Source: Alkalibacterium sp. MB6 (GTDB taxonomy: Bacteria > Bacillota > Bacilli > Lactobacillales > Carnobacteriaceae_A). Taken from it: a stretch of 47,797 bases of DNA. The position numbers and the translations under genes are program-made. Below are positions 20,363 to 28,555 of this stretch, piece after piece (position 1 is the first letter of the stretch; each line of letters starts with the position of its first letter). The notes under the pieces are model-generated. The model had not been told where the DNA came from and made no database searches. It worked only from the letters and a program-made list of their open reading frames with translations. Location: assembly GCF_009935905.1 (NCBI RefSeq), contig NZ_PREX01000020.1, positions 1 through 47,797 of the forward strand. Direction: 5' to 3'.

Positions 20363-21874
20363 ATGAATAAAAAACGCTTGGTTCCATTATTGTTTTTCTT
20401 GGGAATCGCCTTGCTTGTGCTCGTTTTTCTTTTTTTTATGTTCTTCCCGCTTAACTTCGGTCCCTCTTTTGACCTTAATGACAATCCAATGGGAAATATG
20501 ATGGGCGGCAGAAACGGCATGAATAGGGAAACAAACACAGTAGAATTAAAGGCACCCGAGCAGCCGTCTAGCAAATTACACTTACCCACTCTCCTTAAGA
20601 GCGATTATGAGACCGATACGGAAGTTTCCTATACCGTAGTAGCCGATGAAGGTCAGACTTCCTTCCGTGAAGGACCACTCACAGAGACGTACGGATATAA
20701 TGGTTCTTATTTGGGGCCTGTTTTACAAGTGCGAAGAGGTCAGCAGGTTCATATCAATCTTCAAAATAAATTGGAAGAGGAGACCACTTTTCACTGGCAT
20801 GGACTGAAGATCCCTTCTGATGTAGATGGAGGCCCTCACCATGCGATTGAAGCAGAAGGTAGCGCAGAGGTAGATTTTACAGTGGATCAGGAAGCGGCGA
20901 CCCTTTGGTTCCATTCGCATGCACACCAAAAATCTGCTGAACAGGTCTATAATGGTCTCTCTGGATTGATTTTTGTGGAAGATGAGCATTCGGACTCTTT
21001 GGATCTCCCGAAAGAGTATGGAATCAATGACTTTCCCCTCATTCTACAAGAACGATTTTTTGATGAGGATAACCAGTTTAATTATGATACGGTCTATAAT
21101 TTTGATGGGACCACGGGAGACACCCCATTGGTAAATGGGACGATTCGTCCCTATATCGAAGTAGGACAGGAATGGGTTCGCCTGCGTGTAGTCAATGGTT
21201 CCAATGCTCGAAACTATCAATTGCGTCTTTCTGATGACTCTTTATTTTACCAAATCGCTACAGATGGCGGTTTCCTAGGAACACCTGTAGAAAGAAAAGA
21301 GTTCCTTCTCTCACCGGGGGAACGGGCAGAAATTGTAGTGGACATGAGTAAGTATAAAGTGGGAGAGGAAGTTTCCCTTGTTGACATCTCGACAACAGAA
21401 ATCCTAGCACTTCAAATAACAGGAGATAAGTCAGGAAGTCTTAAGCCTTTACCAGAAAAACTCAATGATTTACCGCCAGTGGAAGCTGACTCCTTACCAG
21501 ATCGACAAATTGAGATGAGTGGAATGGGACACATGGTGACACTAAACGGAAGAAAATTTGATTTGGAACGCATTGACTTTACCGTTGAACAAGGTAAAAA
21601 GGAAGTCTGGGACATTGCAGTGCCGAATACCTCTATGATGATGGGGGACATGCCCCACCCATTTCATGTCCACGGTGTCCAGTTTCGTATACTTTCTCGG
21701 AACGGAAGTCCTCCAGAAGCCTATGAATCAGGGTGGAAAGATACTTTCCTCGTTTCTCCGGGGGAAGTTGTCAAAATTGAAATCGAATTCTCTCAACCGG
21801 GAATCTTTATGATGCATTGTCATATCTTGGAACATGAGGACAATGGAATGATGGGACAGGTTTTGGTAGAATAG
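20363..21874 (+). CDS. mco: Multicopper oxidase
   Basis: A membrane-anchored laccase-type oxidase of about 503 residues that probably oxidises Cu(I) to the less toxic Cu(II) outside the membrane. An N-terminal hydrophobic segment (about residues 8-27) is an uncleaved anchor or signal, followed by a Met/Gly-rich stretch (NPMGNMMGGRNGMN). All four copper-binding motifs are visible: HWHG, FHSHAHQ, HPFHVHG and the C-terminal MHCHILEHEDNGMM with the type 1 Cys and His. The start chosen is the ATG at 20363, behind AAGGAG; an in-frame ATG seven codons earlier lacks a site. The next gene, a response regulator, follows after 31 bases. Confidence 0.93.
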   Translation: MNKKRLVPLLFFLGIALLVLVFLFFMFFPLNFGPSFDLNDNPMGNMMGGRNGMNRETNTVELKAPEQPSSKLHLPTLLKSDYETDTEVSYTVVADEGQTSFREGPLTETYGYNGSYLGPVLQVRRGQQVHINLQNKLEEETTFHWHGLKIPSDVDGGPHHAIEAEGSAEVDFTVDQEAATLWFHSHAHQKSAEQVYNGLSGLIFVEDEHSDSLDLPKEYGINDFPLILQERFFDEDNQFNYDTVYNFDGTTGDTPLVNGTIRPYIEVGQEWVRLRVVNGSNARNYQLRLSDDSLFYQIATDGGFLGTPVERKEFLLSPGERAEIVVDMSKYKVGEEVSLVDISTTEILALQITGDKSGSLKPLPEKLNDLPPVEADSLPDRQIEMSGMGHMVTLNGRKFDLERIDFTVEQGKKEVWDIAVPNTSMMMGDMPHPFHVHGVQFRILSRNGSPPEAYESGWKDTFLVSPGEVVKIEIEFSQPGIFMMHCHILEHEDNGMMGQVLVE

Positions 21875-21905
21875 AACCTAGAATAGAGAGTAGAAGGGGA
21901 AACTT

Positions 21906-22589
21906 ATGAAGATTTTAATTGTAGATGATGAACCTAACATTTTAGAAATTTTGGAGGCGTACCTGATAGTCAAGAATTACCAAGTTTTCCGAGCTGTGGA
22001 CGGACAAGAAGCCTTAGAGACAGCTGCGACAATAAGGCCAGACCTCATTGTCCTAGATCTTATGCTTCCAGATATATCCGGGATCGAAGTTTGTGAAAAA
22101 ATCAGAGAGTCTTCTAACGCTCCAATTATCATGCTCACGGCTAAAACAACCGAACAGGACATCTTGAAAGGTTTACAAGTAGGAGCAGATGACTATTTGA
22201 CAAAACCCTTTAGCCCTAAAGAGCTAGTGGCTCGAGCGGAAACAGTATTGCGACGTGCACGGCCCGAAACACAAGAAGAAAAATTGTCCTTTGAAGGAGG
22301 AGAATTGGAAATTTACCCTATCCGAAAGCAGGTCTTCAGGAAAGGAAAAGAAGTAATTTTAACACCAACTGAATACGCATTATTGGTTCTGTTGGCTTCT
22401 CACCCCACTCAACTCTTTTCCCGCGAGCAACTGTTAGATGCTGTGAAAGGATTGGAGTTTGAGGGAACGGATCGAATTATCGACACGCATATCAAGAATT
22501 TGCGAAAAAAAATAGAAGACAATAAAAGCAACCCTCATTATATTTTGACGGCATATGGAATGGGCTACCGATTTGGTGGTCAAAAGTGA
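21906..22589 (+). CDS. OmpR/PhoB family response regulator
   Basis: A 227-residue transcription factor with a receiver domain (residues 1-115) and a winged-helix DNA-binding domain. The acidic pocket is D7-D8 and the phosphorylated residue is D51 in VLDLMLP; Thr in MLTAK and Lys in TKPF are in place. The C-terminal half has LTPTEYALL and HIKNLRKKI, typical of OmpR/PhoB. Its stop overlaps the kinase start by four bases. Position behind the oxidase suggests a CusR/CopR-like role in responding to extracytoplasmic copper, which is inference from context. Confidence 0.92.
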   Translation: MKILIVDDEPNILEILEAYLIVKNYQVFRAVDGQEALETAATIRPDLIVLDLMLPDISGIEVCEKIRESSNAPIIMLTAKTTEQDILKGLQVGADDYLTKPFSPKELVARAETVLRRARPETQEEKLSFEGGELEIYPIRKQVFRKGKEVILTPTEYALLVLLASHPTQLFSREQLLDAVKGLEFEGTDRIIDTHIKNLRKKIEDNKSNPHYILTAYGMGYRFGGQK

Positions 22590-23986
22590 AGCGTACAATA
22601 AAATGGCAACTTCTACTTTCCTTTATTTCTTTTTCCTTTATTCTTGTAGGCAGCTTCAGCTGGATAACACTGAATTTAATGGAAAGTCACTTTTCAGACT
22701 ATGTATTAGAGAGGCAAGAGTCAGAGCTAGAAGAGTACAGTAATGAATTAGAAATTATTTATCAAGAAAACGATACCTGGGAGGGGCAGTCACAAGAACT
22801 CCAGATTTTGGGTAGAAATGCTCTTCGACGTACAATACTTCTTAAGATATATGATGAGGAGGAGCAGCTATTATGGAGTCCATCCCCGGATGAAGCAGAA
22901 GAGGCGAATGTTAGGGTTCATAATCATCTTCTAGACATGGAGAATGCGATGGAGAATACAGAAAGTGATCGCTCGCAAACTCAAATTCCCCTCTATAATA
23001 ATGGTAGTGAACAAATAGGCACCGTTGAGATACAATTCGGAGGTCCTTTCGCTTATACACAACATGAAGCTCTTTTCATTTCTGATATGAGAAGTATCTT
23101 AATCTGGGTGGCCTTCATCTCTCTTCTCATTTCTCTTTTCTTTGCAATAATAGTAGCTAAGAAACTAAGTGCACCTATTGTCGCAATCAATAATTTTACC
23201 GGGGATATTAAGAAAGGTCATTACAGCCGTCTTTCTTTGGACGAATCAGGAGTTGGGGAGATTGACGATCTTAAAAATTCAGTGAATGAGCTTTCTCAGC
23301 AACTTCAACTTCAGCAGGTCATTCGAAATCGTTTGTCATCCGATATTGCCCATGAGATACGAACCCCATTAACGACATTAAAAGGAAATATAGAAGCTAT
23401 GGTCGATGGTGTCTGGGAAGTCTCAGAAGAACGTCTCTATCGTTGTTATGAGGAGATTAATCGTATCACTCGTTTGATTAGTGAAATCGATCGAATCAAT
23501 GAGATAGAAAGTCAGGAGTCCTTGCTACAAAAGTCAAGCTTCGACCTTAAAGAGTTATCCGAACAAATTGTGGACAATTTTCAAGCATTGCTAATGGACA
23601 GTAAACTTGATTGTTCAATTAGAGGGGATTCTGTTATTGTTTTCGCAGATCAGGATAAAATGCATCAAGTTATAACCAACCTTTTGTTTAATGCCATTAA
23701 ATTTACTCCTACTGGTGGAAAAATTGATATTTATGTTTCACAAAGTAAGGACATTATTTCATTTCAAATAGTAGATAATGGAAAAGGAATTCCTCCTGAT
23801 GAGTTAAGTCAAATATTTGAACGCTTCTATATGACGGAGCCATCCAGAAACAGTCAATTTGGTGGTCAAGGAATTGGACTTTCTATTGTAAAAAGCATAG
23901 TGCATGCTCATCTAGGGACTATTTCTGTAGACAGTATATATGGAAAGGGCACATCATTTACAATTGAACTTCCTAAAACTGAATAG
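22586..23986 (+). CDS. Sensor histidine kinase
   Basis: A 466-residue membrane kinase partnered with the preceding regulator. Two membrane segments (about residues 8-30 and 168-190) bracket an extracellular sensor domain of about 135 residues, rich in Glu and Gln with no Cys and no clear His/Met copper site. A HAMP linker, a HisKA helix with H256 in AHEIRTPLTTLKGN, and an HATPase domain with NLLFNAIKFTP, DNGKGIPP and GQGIGLSIVK follow. The start overlaps the regulator by four bases. The ligand is unknown; copper is suggested only by the neighbours. Confidence 0.92.
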   Translation: MKRTIKWQLLLSFISFSFILVGSFSWITLNLMESHFSDYVLERQESELEEYSNELEIIYQENDTWEGQSQELQILGRNALRRTILLKIYDEEEQLLWSPSPDEAEEANVRVHNHLLDMENAMENTESDRSQTQIPLYNNGSEQIGTVEIQFGGPFAYTQHEALFISDMRSILIWVAFISLLISLFFAIIVAKKLSAPIVAINNFTGDIKKGHYSRLSLDESGVGEIDDLKNSVNELSQQLQLQQVIRNRLSSDIAHEIRTPLTTLKGNIEAMVDGVWEVSEERLYRCYEEINRITRLISEIDRINEIESQESLLQKSSFDLKELSEQIVDNFQALLMDSKLDCSIRGDSVIVFADQDKMHQVITNLLFNAIKFTPTGGKIDIYVSQSKDIISFQIVDNGKGIPPDELSQIFERFYMTEPSRNSQFGGQGIGLSIVKSIVHAHLGTISVDSIYGKGTSFTIELPKTE

Positions 23987-24054
23987 AATTCATTAAAAGT
24001 GCTCCAAATTATGATAAGTCTCCTGAAAAAAGAAGATAAATGAGTATTTCCAGA

Positions 24055-24087
24055 CGAAAAAAGCAGGAACTGTTTCCTGCTTTTTTT
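24055..24087. terminator. Bidirectional terminator
   Basis: AAGCAGGAA at 24061-24069 pairs with TTCCTGCTT at 24074-24082, with A residues before and T residues after. It serves the kinase gene from the left and the SHOCT gene from the right, where the two transcripts converge. Confidence 0.88.
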
Positions 24088-24105
24088 GGTTATTATTCAA
24101 TTGTT

Positions 24106-24339
24106 TCAATCTAGATGTTTCTTTCTCTTCAAGTATTCTTCTTCTTTGATGTTTCCTTGTGCCAACTCTTTCTTAAGTATTTCTAAAGGTGTTTCTTTCC
24201 CTTCTCTATCACTTGTCCTATCAGTGAGATACTTGACAATATAATACCCAATCACAATTAATAGTATTATCCAAAATAATCCCATCCACATCATGGAGCC
24301 CATTCCTCCGTGCATTAATAGGTTCCAATAATCCGCCAT
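24106..24339 (-). CDS. Small SHOCT-domain membrane protein
   Basis: A 77-residue protein with one membrane segment (about residues 16-36), preceded by a Met/Gly-rich stretch (MHGGMGSMMWMG). It ends in a SHOCT motif (PLEILKKELAQGNIKEEEYLKRK), a short helical module often found at the C terminus of small membrane proteins. The start used here, at 24339, follows AAAGGAGGA; an open frame of nine further codons has no site. Proteins of this type often sit in copper and silver islands, but their role is unknown. It is the last gene of the minus-strand group lgt2-SHOCT. Confidence 0.8.
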   Translation of the reverse strand: MADYWNLLMHGGMGSMMWMGLFWIILLIVIGYYIVKYLTDRTSDREGKETPLEILKKELAQGNIKEEEYLKRKKHLD

Positions 24340-24384
24340 GGTAAGCAGTCCTCCTTTAACTCTCAAATCCGTTTATTCTCTTCT

Positions 24385-25206
24385 TCAAACCTTAATCCCT
24401 TCTAGATAGTACGGTTTTGGCGGGTAGTCTCTCCTGCGATACGCCCAGATTCCTATGGCACCAATAAAAAGTAGGAGAGATAATCCTTGAGAAGCCCGTA
24501 GAAAGTCTCCAATCCAAAGACTATCCGTTCGCATACCTTCTATAAAAAACCTTCCCGCTGAGTACCATATAACATAGCTAAGAGCTACTTCTCCTTGTCT
24601 TAACAAGCCTTTACGGTTCCGTAGAATAATAATTACACCGACTCCTACAAGACTCCATAATGACTCGTAAAGAAATGTCGGGTGATAGTATAAACCATTA
24701 ATTTGCATTTGATTAATGATAAAATCTGGAAGGTATAAATTCTCTAAAAAGGCACGTGTCACTTCTCCGCCATGAGCTTCTTGATTAATAAAGTTTCCCC
24801 ATCTTCCAATAGATTGAGCTAACAAGACATAAGGTGCTAAAACATCCAACATTAACGCTAATGAGATTCCCTTTTTCTTTGTATAAAAGTAGATAGTTAC
24901 CCCACCTGCAATCAAGCCTCCATAAATAGCGAGACCACCTTCCCAAATTGCGACAATCTTTAAGGGATTTTGTATGTAATGATCCAACTGAAACAATACA
25001 TAATATAATCTTGCTCCTATAAAAGCAATAGGTATCGTCCAAAATATCATATCTGTAATAGTATCTTCTTCAAAGCCTCGTTTTTTTCCTTCCCTTGAAG
25101 CTAACGTGATAGCTAGCAACATAGCTGTAGCAATGATTACACCGTACCAATAGACGGTGATTGGTCCAATCGAAAAAGCGACTGGATCGATAATATTTGT
25201 TGTCAT
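24385..25206 (-). CDS. lgt: Prolipoprotein diacylglyceryl transferase, second island copy
   Basis: A 273-residue Lgt closely similar along its whole length to the copy at 19262-20098. It keeps GRWGNFINQEAHGG, YHPTFLYESLW and GRFFIEGMRTDSLW, so both look catalytically competent. The two copies are in opposite orientation, 4.3 kb apart, on either side of the oxidase and two-component genes, which suggests a duplication or two acquisitions. AAAGGAG precedes the ATG. It lies between an M23 peptidase gene and the SHOCT gene on the same strand, and a lipoprotein transacylase (Lit type) is encoded nearby. Confidence 0.93.
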   Translation of the reverse strand: MTTNIIDPVAFSIGPITVYWYGVIIATAMLLAITLASREGKKRGFEEDTITDMIFWTIPIAFIGARLYYVLFQLDHYIQNPLKIVAIWEGGLAIYGGLIAGGVTIYFYTKKKGISLALMLDVLAPYVLLAQSIGRWGNFINQEAHGGEVTRAFLENLYLPDFIINQMQINGLYYHPTFLYESLWSLVGVGVIIILRNRKGLLRQGEVALSYVIWYSAGRFFIEGMRTDSLWIGDFLRASQGLSLLLFIGAIGIWAYRRRDYPPKPYYLEGIKV

Positions 25207-25315
25207 ATTTACAATTTTTCTCCTTTTAATGCAGGTGTATAATTTATAGATAGATTAATAAAACAACTGCTATATATGATTTAATAATAGTAACGCGAGG
25301 TTAGCTGGAATTTTT

Positions 25316-26701
25316 TTAAAGACCGATATAAGGAGCTGGATTGACAGTAGAGCCATTTTTAATTATCTGGAAGTCCAAGTGAACACCTGTAGAATTTCCT
25401 GTTGTTCCCATGATACCAATTTGTTGACCTTGAGACACTTCTTGTCCCAGGGAAACAGAAAGATTTGGCTGCATATGAGAGTATATAGATTGATACCCAT
25501 CTCCATGGTCAATTGTTACATAATAGCCTAAACCGCTATTGTAAGAGGCTTTTACGACTCTACCAGACCTCGCTGCTACGATAGGTCCGCTTCCGGCAAT
25601 ATCCACTCCATTATGAAATCTTCGATCACCAAAAATGGGGTGTGTCCGCCATCCATACGGCGAGGTAAATCGGCCTCTTGCAGGCATAATCCAACCAGAA
25701 GTCGTTACTTTCTCTTTAGGAGTATTGTCGGGTTTTGAAGAAGTGCTCGAACTTGTAATATTTGAATTCACATTAGTCTTATTATTATCTTGACTTTGTT
25801 CAACTGTTTTGGTTGTACTTACTTGTTCATTTTCTACTTCTTTCCTTTTTGCTTCTGCAATTTGACGTTCTTCTTCAGCTTTTCTTTCTTGTTCTGCAAT
25901 TGATCGCTCTTCTTCAGCAATACGTTGTTGTTCTGTTTCAACTTCGTTTTGCAAAGTACTCATCTGCTTTGCAATAAATAATTGCTCGTTGATAAACGAC
26001 TCTTTTTCTTGTGCAGTCAACTCGTATCGTTCAGCTACTTGCATAATATTGTTTTCTAAGGTTTTGCGTTGATCAACTAATTGTGATTGATTACCTTCTA
26101 ATTGAACCTTAATTCTTTCTACTTCCTCTTGTTCAAATTTCAGCTGGCTTTCTGTGTCTTCTAACGTTAGTTGGTCATCTATCTGCATCTGTAAATTATT
26201 TTGATTGGCATTCAACAATCGCGTGACAACCCCAATGCGTCCAAATAAATCTGACACACTCTCTGCGGATATTAATACGTCCACAATATCTTGAGGATTC
26301 GCCTGAGTTTGAACAGAACGTGCTTGCGATGCTAATTGTTCATTACGCTGATTGATTTGAGTCTTTAGATCTTTGATTTCTTTCTGAAGAAGCTCAATGT
26401 TAGCTTCAAGTTGTTTAATTTCTTCTTTTTGAGTCTCTATTTCTCCTGTTAGATTATCAATATCTAGTTGCAATTCAGTGATGTTTATTTGTAATTGATT
26501 TTTTTCTTGTTCTAATGTTTTCAAATCTTGTTCTTTTTGTCCAATTTCAATATCTAACTCTTCTGATTGATTGTTTAATTCTGCCTCTTGTTGGAACAGT
26601 TCCTCCAGTTTTGTAGAACTGGCTTCCGCTTTTAAAGAACTGAAGGTTGGTGCAATTAATAGCAGAGTTGTTGCGATAGAAAAGATTTGTTTTTTATTCA
26701 T
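25316..26701 (-). CDS. Secreted M23 family peptidase with coiled coil
   Basis: A 461-residue envelope protein. A signal peptide (about residues 1-27) is followed by a long coiled coil (about 28-290, Gln/Glu/Lys-rich), a Ser/Thr/Asn linker, and a C-terminal LytM/M23 domain of about 120 residues. The metal ligands are visible as FHNGVDIAG (H and D) and HLDFQI, with the additional YSHM His. The architecture is that of EnvC/PcsB-like peptidoglycan hydrolases or activators of cell separation. Its presence in a copper island is known in some Gram-positive mobile copper loci but has no clear explanation. GGGAGAAA precedes the ATG. Confidence 0.88.
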   Translation of the reverse strand: MNKKQIFSIATTLLLIAPTFSSLKAEASSTKLEELFQQEAELNNQSEELDIEIGQKEQDLKTLEQEKNQLQINITELQLDIDNLTGEIETQKEEIKQLEANIELLQKEIKDLKTQINQRNEQLASQARSVQTQANPQDIVDVLISAESVSDLFGRIGVVTRLLNANQNNLQMQIDDQLTLEDTESQLKFEQEEVERIKVQLEGNQSQLVDQRKTLENNIMQVAERYELTAQEKESFINEQLFIAKQMSTLQNEVETEQQRIAEEERSIAEQERKAEEERQIAEAKRKEVENEQVSTTKTVEQSQDNNKTNVNSNITSSSTSSKPDNTPKEKVTTSGWIMPARGRFTSPYGWRTHPIFGDRRFHNGVDIAGSGPIVAARSGRVVKASYNSGLGYYVTIDHGDGYQSIYSHMQPNLSVSLGQEVSQGQQIGIMGTTGNSTGVHLDFQIIKNGSTVNPAPYIGL

Positions 26702-26782
26702 GTCTGTTTCTCCCTATGTATAGTTTATTAAAATCTTGAAATAAATGCGTTTATTTAATTCCTACGAATACTTTATCAATGA

Positions 26783-26831
26783 AATATGTAGATTGTATGG
26801 AGTTCGTTCATCTCCATACAATCTACATATT
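26783..26831. repeat. Perfect 20-bp inverted repeat in a divergent promoter region
   Basis: ATATGTAGATTGTATGGAG at 26784-26802 and its exact reverse complement at 26812-26830, with one more A-T pair outside and a 9-base spacer. It lies between the divergent M23 peptidase and the 69-residue ORF. No T tract follows on either strand, so it is not an ordinary terminator. It could be an operator for a dimeric or tetrameric regulator, or a stable 5' leader hairpin. Confidence 0.75.
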
Positions 26832-26900
26832 AATATTCTATTATAGTTATATCAAACAAATGTCTGTATCTTTACGCTTTGTAACGAGGAGGAAATGTAA

Positions 26901-27110
26901 ATGGAATCACTTATATTTATTGTGCTTATGCTAGCTGGTCATATAATCATGATGTTTATCATGCCTGGTATGCATGGCGGACATGGTCAAAATGGACATG
27001 ATAATCATAATGAGAATTCAGACGAGATAACCAGACTGGAAAATGAAAACAAGGAATTAAGAGAAGAATTGAATGTATTAAAGTCAACATTGCAACGCAC
27101 GCAAAGATAA
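26901..27110 (+). CDS. Small Met/His-rich membrane protein with coiled coil
   Basis: A 69-residue protein. An N-terminal membrane segment (residues 3-22) runs into a Met/His/Gly patch (MPGMHGGHGQNGHDNH), then an acidic/basic coiled coil to the end (ITRLENENKELREELNVLK). The His/Met patch at the outer face could bind copper. The form resembles the small DUF2933-type proteins found in copper loci, but I am not certain of the family. GAGGAGGAAATG contains the ribosome-binding site. It is probably cotranscribed with the transacylase gene 13 bases downstream. Confidence 0.75.
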   Translation: MESLIFIVLMLAGHIIMMFIMPGMHGGHGQNGHDNHNENSDEITRLENENKELREELNVLKSTLQRTQR

Positions 27111-27123
27111 AGGAGAAACTATA

Positions 27124-27780
27124 TTGAAGAAAAAAATCATATTTTTATTAGGTTTAACGACCCTTTCGCTTTTTATACTGTCTCTTTCTGTAGCTATAAC
27201 AATCAATTTCCTCCTTCTATATTATATGGATATTGACTATTTAAACATAACAGAGACTGTTGATTTATCTAAAGACCAAATAATACTAAATTATCAGGTT
27301 TTATTAAACTATTTGAATATACCTTGGATAAATGAACTGAATATGCCATATTTTCCTAGCTCAGCTAGTGGTCTTTTCCACTTTTTCGAAGTTAAAAAGC
27401 TCTTTATGCTCGATTACCTGATTGTAATCATTTCTGGGGTAGGATCATTTTGGTTTATTAAGTACCTAAATAGGAGACAGCAGTCTTGGAAGCTATTGCC
27501 CTACTTCCTTTGGGGGATGTTTATCCCACTTACAGTACTTTTGGCTCTACTAGTTAGCTTTGATACAGTTTTCGTGCTATTTCATCAGGTTTTCTTTAAT
27601 AATAATGCCTGGCTTTTCAATCCTGCCACTGATCCTGTCATCTTAGCTTTACCTACGGAGTTTTTTATGCATAGCTTCCTTCTGGTTTTCGGATTGATTG
27701 AGGTCTCTCTGGTTTTAAGCTATCTCTTAGTCAATAAGATACTGCAAATGAATTTCAGTCCTATTAATGAATTTAAATAG
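27124..27780 (+). CDS. lit: Lit-type lipoprotein intramolecular transacylase (DUF1461/TIGR01906)
   Basis: A 218-residue membrane protein with four to five membrane segments and a large outward loop (about residues 38-95), matching the DUF1461/TIGR01906 family. Members of this family characterised in Enterococcus faecalis and Bacillus cereus (Lit) move an acyl chain from the diacylglyceryl group to the N-terminal amine of lipoproteins, giving the lyso form. A transmissible, copper-induced Lit2 has been described in Listeria. The linkage here to two lgt genes and a copper lipoprotein fits that role. The start is TTG behind AAAGGAGAAAC. I cannot assign catalytic residues with certainty. Confidence 0.82.
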   Translation: MKKKIIFLLGLTTLSLFILSLSVAITINFLLLYYMDIDYLNITETVDLSKDQIILNYQVLLNYLNIPWINELNMPYFPSSASGLFHFFEVKKLFMLDYLIVIISGVGSFWFIKYLNRRQQSWKLLPYFLWGMFIPLTVLLALLVSFDTVFVLFHQVFFNNNAWLFNPATDPVILALPTEFFMHSFLLVFGLIEVSLVLSYLLVNKILQMNFSPINEFK

Positions 27781-27814
27781 ATGTTTTCTAATGATAGCTT
27801 GAAAAAGTGCATAA

Positions 27815-27871
27815 AAAAAAGAAGTCGGAAACAAATTGAGGGAGCCCCTCTAATTTGTTTCCGACTTTTTA
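27815..27871 (+). terminator. Terminator after the transacylase gene
   Basis: AAGTCGGAAACAAATT at 27822-27837 pairs with AATTTGTTTCCGACTT at 27852-27867, with GAGGG and CCCTC closing the loop, A residues before and T residues after. It could work in both directions. Confidence 0.9.
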
Positions 27872-27875
27872 TATC

Positions 27876-28263
27876 TCTATCCGTTGTTCCTGGAGTAATA
27901 TTTACAAAACCTGGAGTAGGTACAGTTGGCTTAACAGAAGAACAAGCAAATGATAAGGCAATAAATGTTAAAACGTCAATCCTAGATTTAGATAATGTAC
28001 CAAGGGCACTAGTTAATTATGATGCAACTGGGTTAATCAAGCTTGTTATCAACGCTCAAAATCAACAAATAATAGGCGTTCATATTGTTGCTGAAAATGC
28101 AGGCGAAGTCATTTATGCAGGGACTTTAGATGTTAAATTTGGTTTAACAGTCGAGGATTTAACGGACACAATGGCTCCCTATTTAACGATGACAGAAGGA
28201 TTGAAACTTGTAGCACTTGGGTATAATAACGATGTTTCAAAGTTATCTTGTTGTGCAGGATAA
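27876..28263 (+). pseudogene. merA 3' fragment (dimerisation domain)
   Basis: About 128 codons are clearly homologous to the end of the complete merA at 39608-39994, starting at SVVPGVIFT and ending in the vicinal cysteines SCCAG, which hand Hg(II) to the active site in the partner subunit. The match starts abruptly, five bases after a terminator T run. An in-frame upstream ATG at 27781 is fortuitous and has no ribosome-binding site. Several substitutions relative to the intact copy indicate an independent mer locus, not a recent duplication. The FAD and NADPH domains are gone, so it is not functional. Confidence 0.88.
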
Positions 28264-28270
28264 TATACAG

Positions 28271-28310
28271 AAATGGGCGGCAGTTCCTCAAATGAACTGC
28301 CGCCCATTTT
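28271..28310. terminator. Terminator after the merA fragment
   Basis: AATGGGCGGCAGTTC and GAACTGCCGCCCATT form a perfect GC-rich stem around a 7-base loop, followed by TTT. It works in either direction. Between this and the next terminator at 28519 I see no gene. Confidence 0.85.
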
Positions 28311-28518
28311 AAATAATCTATGATCAATAGATACACTCTTCTATAAATAAATAATGGATTAACTAATTTTTAAAGGAATTTTCATACGAGGATATTAATT
28401 ATTTCAATAATCACACATTTAAGATTTACTAAGAAAAAGTAAATATTTGTTACTTTGGAGTTTCCGAGCAATTAAAAACTACTATTTCTTATAAGTAAAC
28501 ATTCAAAAACAAACATGG

Positions 28519-28553
28519 AAAAAAGACTATTTTCCCCAGAAATAGTCTTTTTT
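28519..28553. terminator. Terminator at the 5' edge of the group II intron
   Basis: AAAAGACTATTT at 28521-28532 pairs with AAATAGTCTTTT at 28540-28551. It ends three to five bases before the intron begins. Class C group II introns characteristically insert just behind such hairpins, so this is the likely target. Confidence 0.85.
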
Positions 28554-28555
28554 AT

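Noticed and set aside
26784..26830. A CopY box within the 20-bp inverted repeat
   Set aside because: TACAATCTAC differs from TACAnnTGTA at several positions; the copper link there rests on gene content only.
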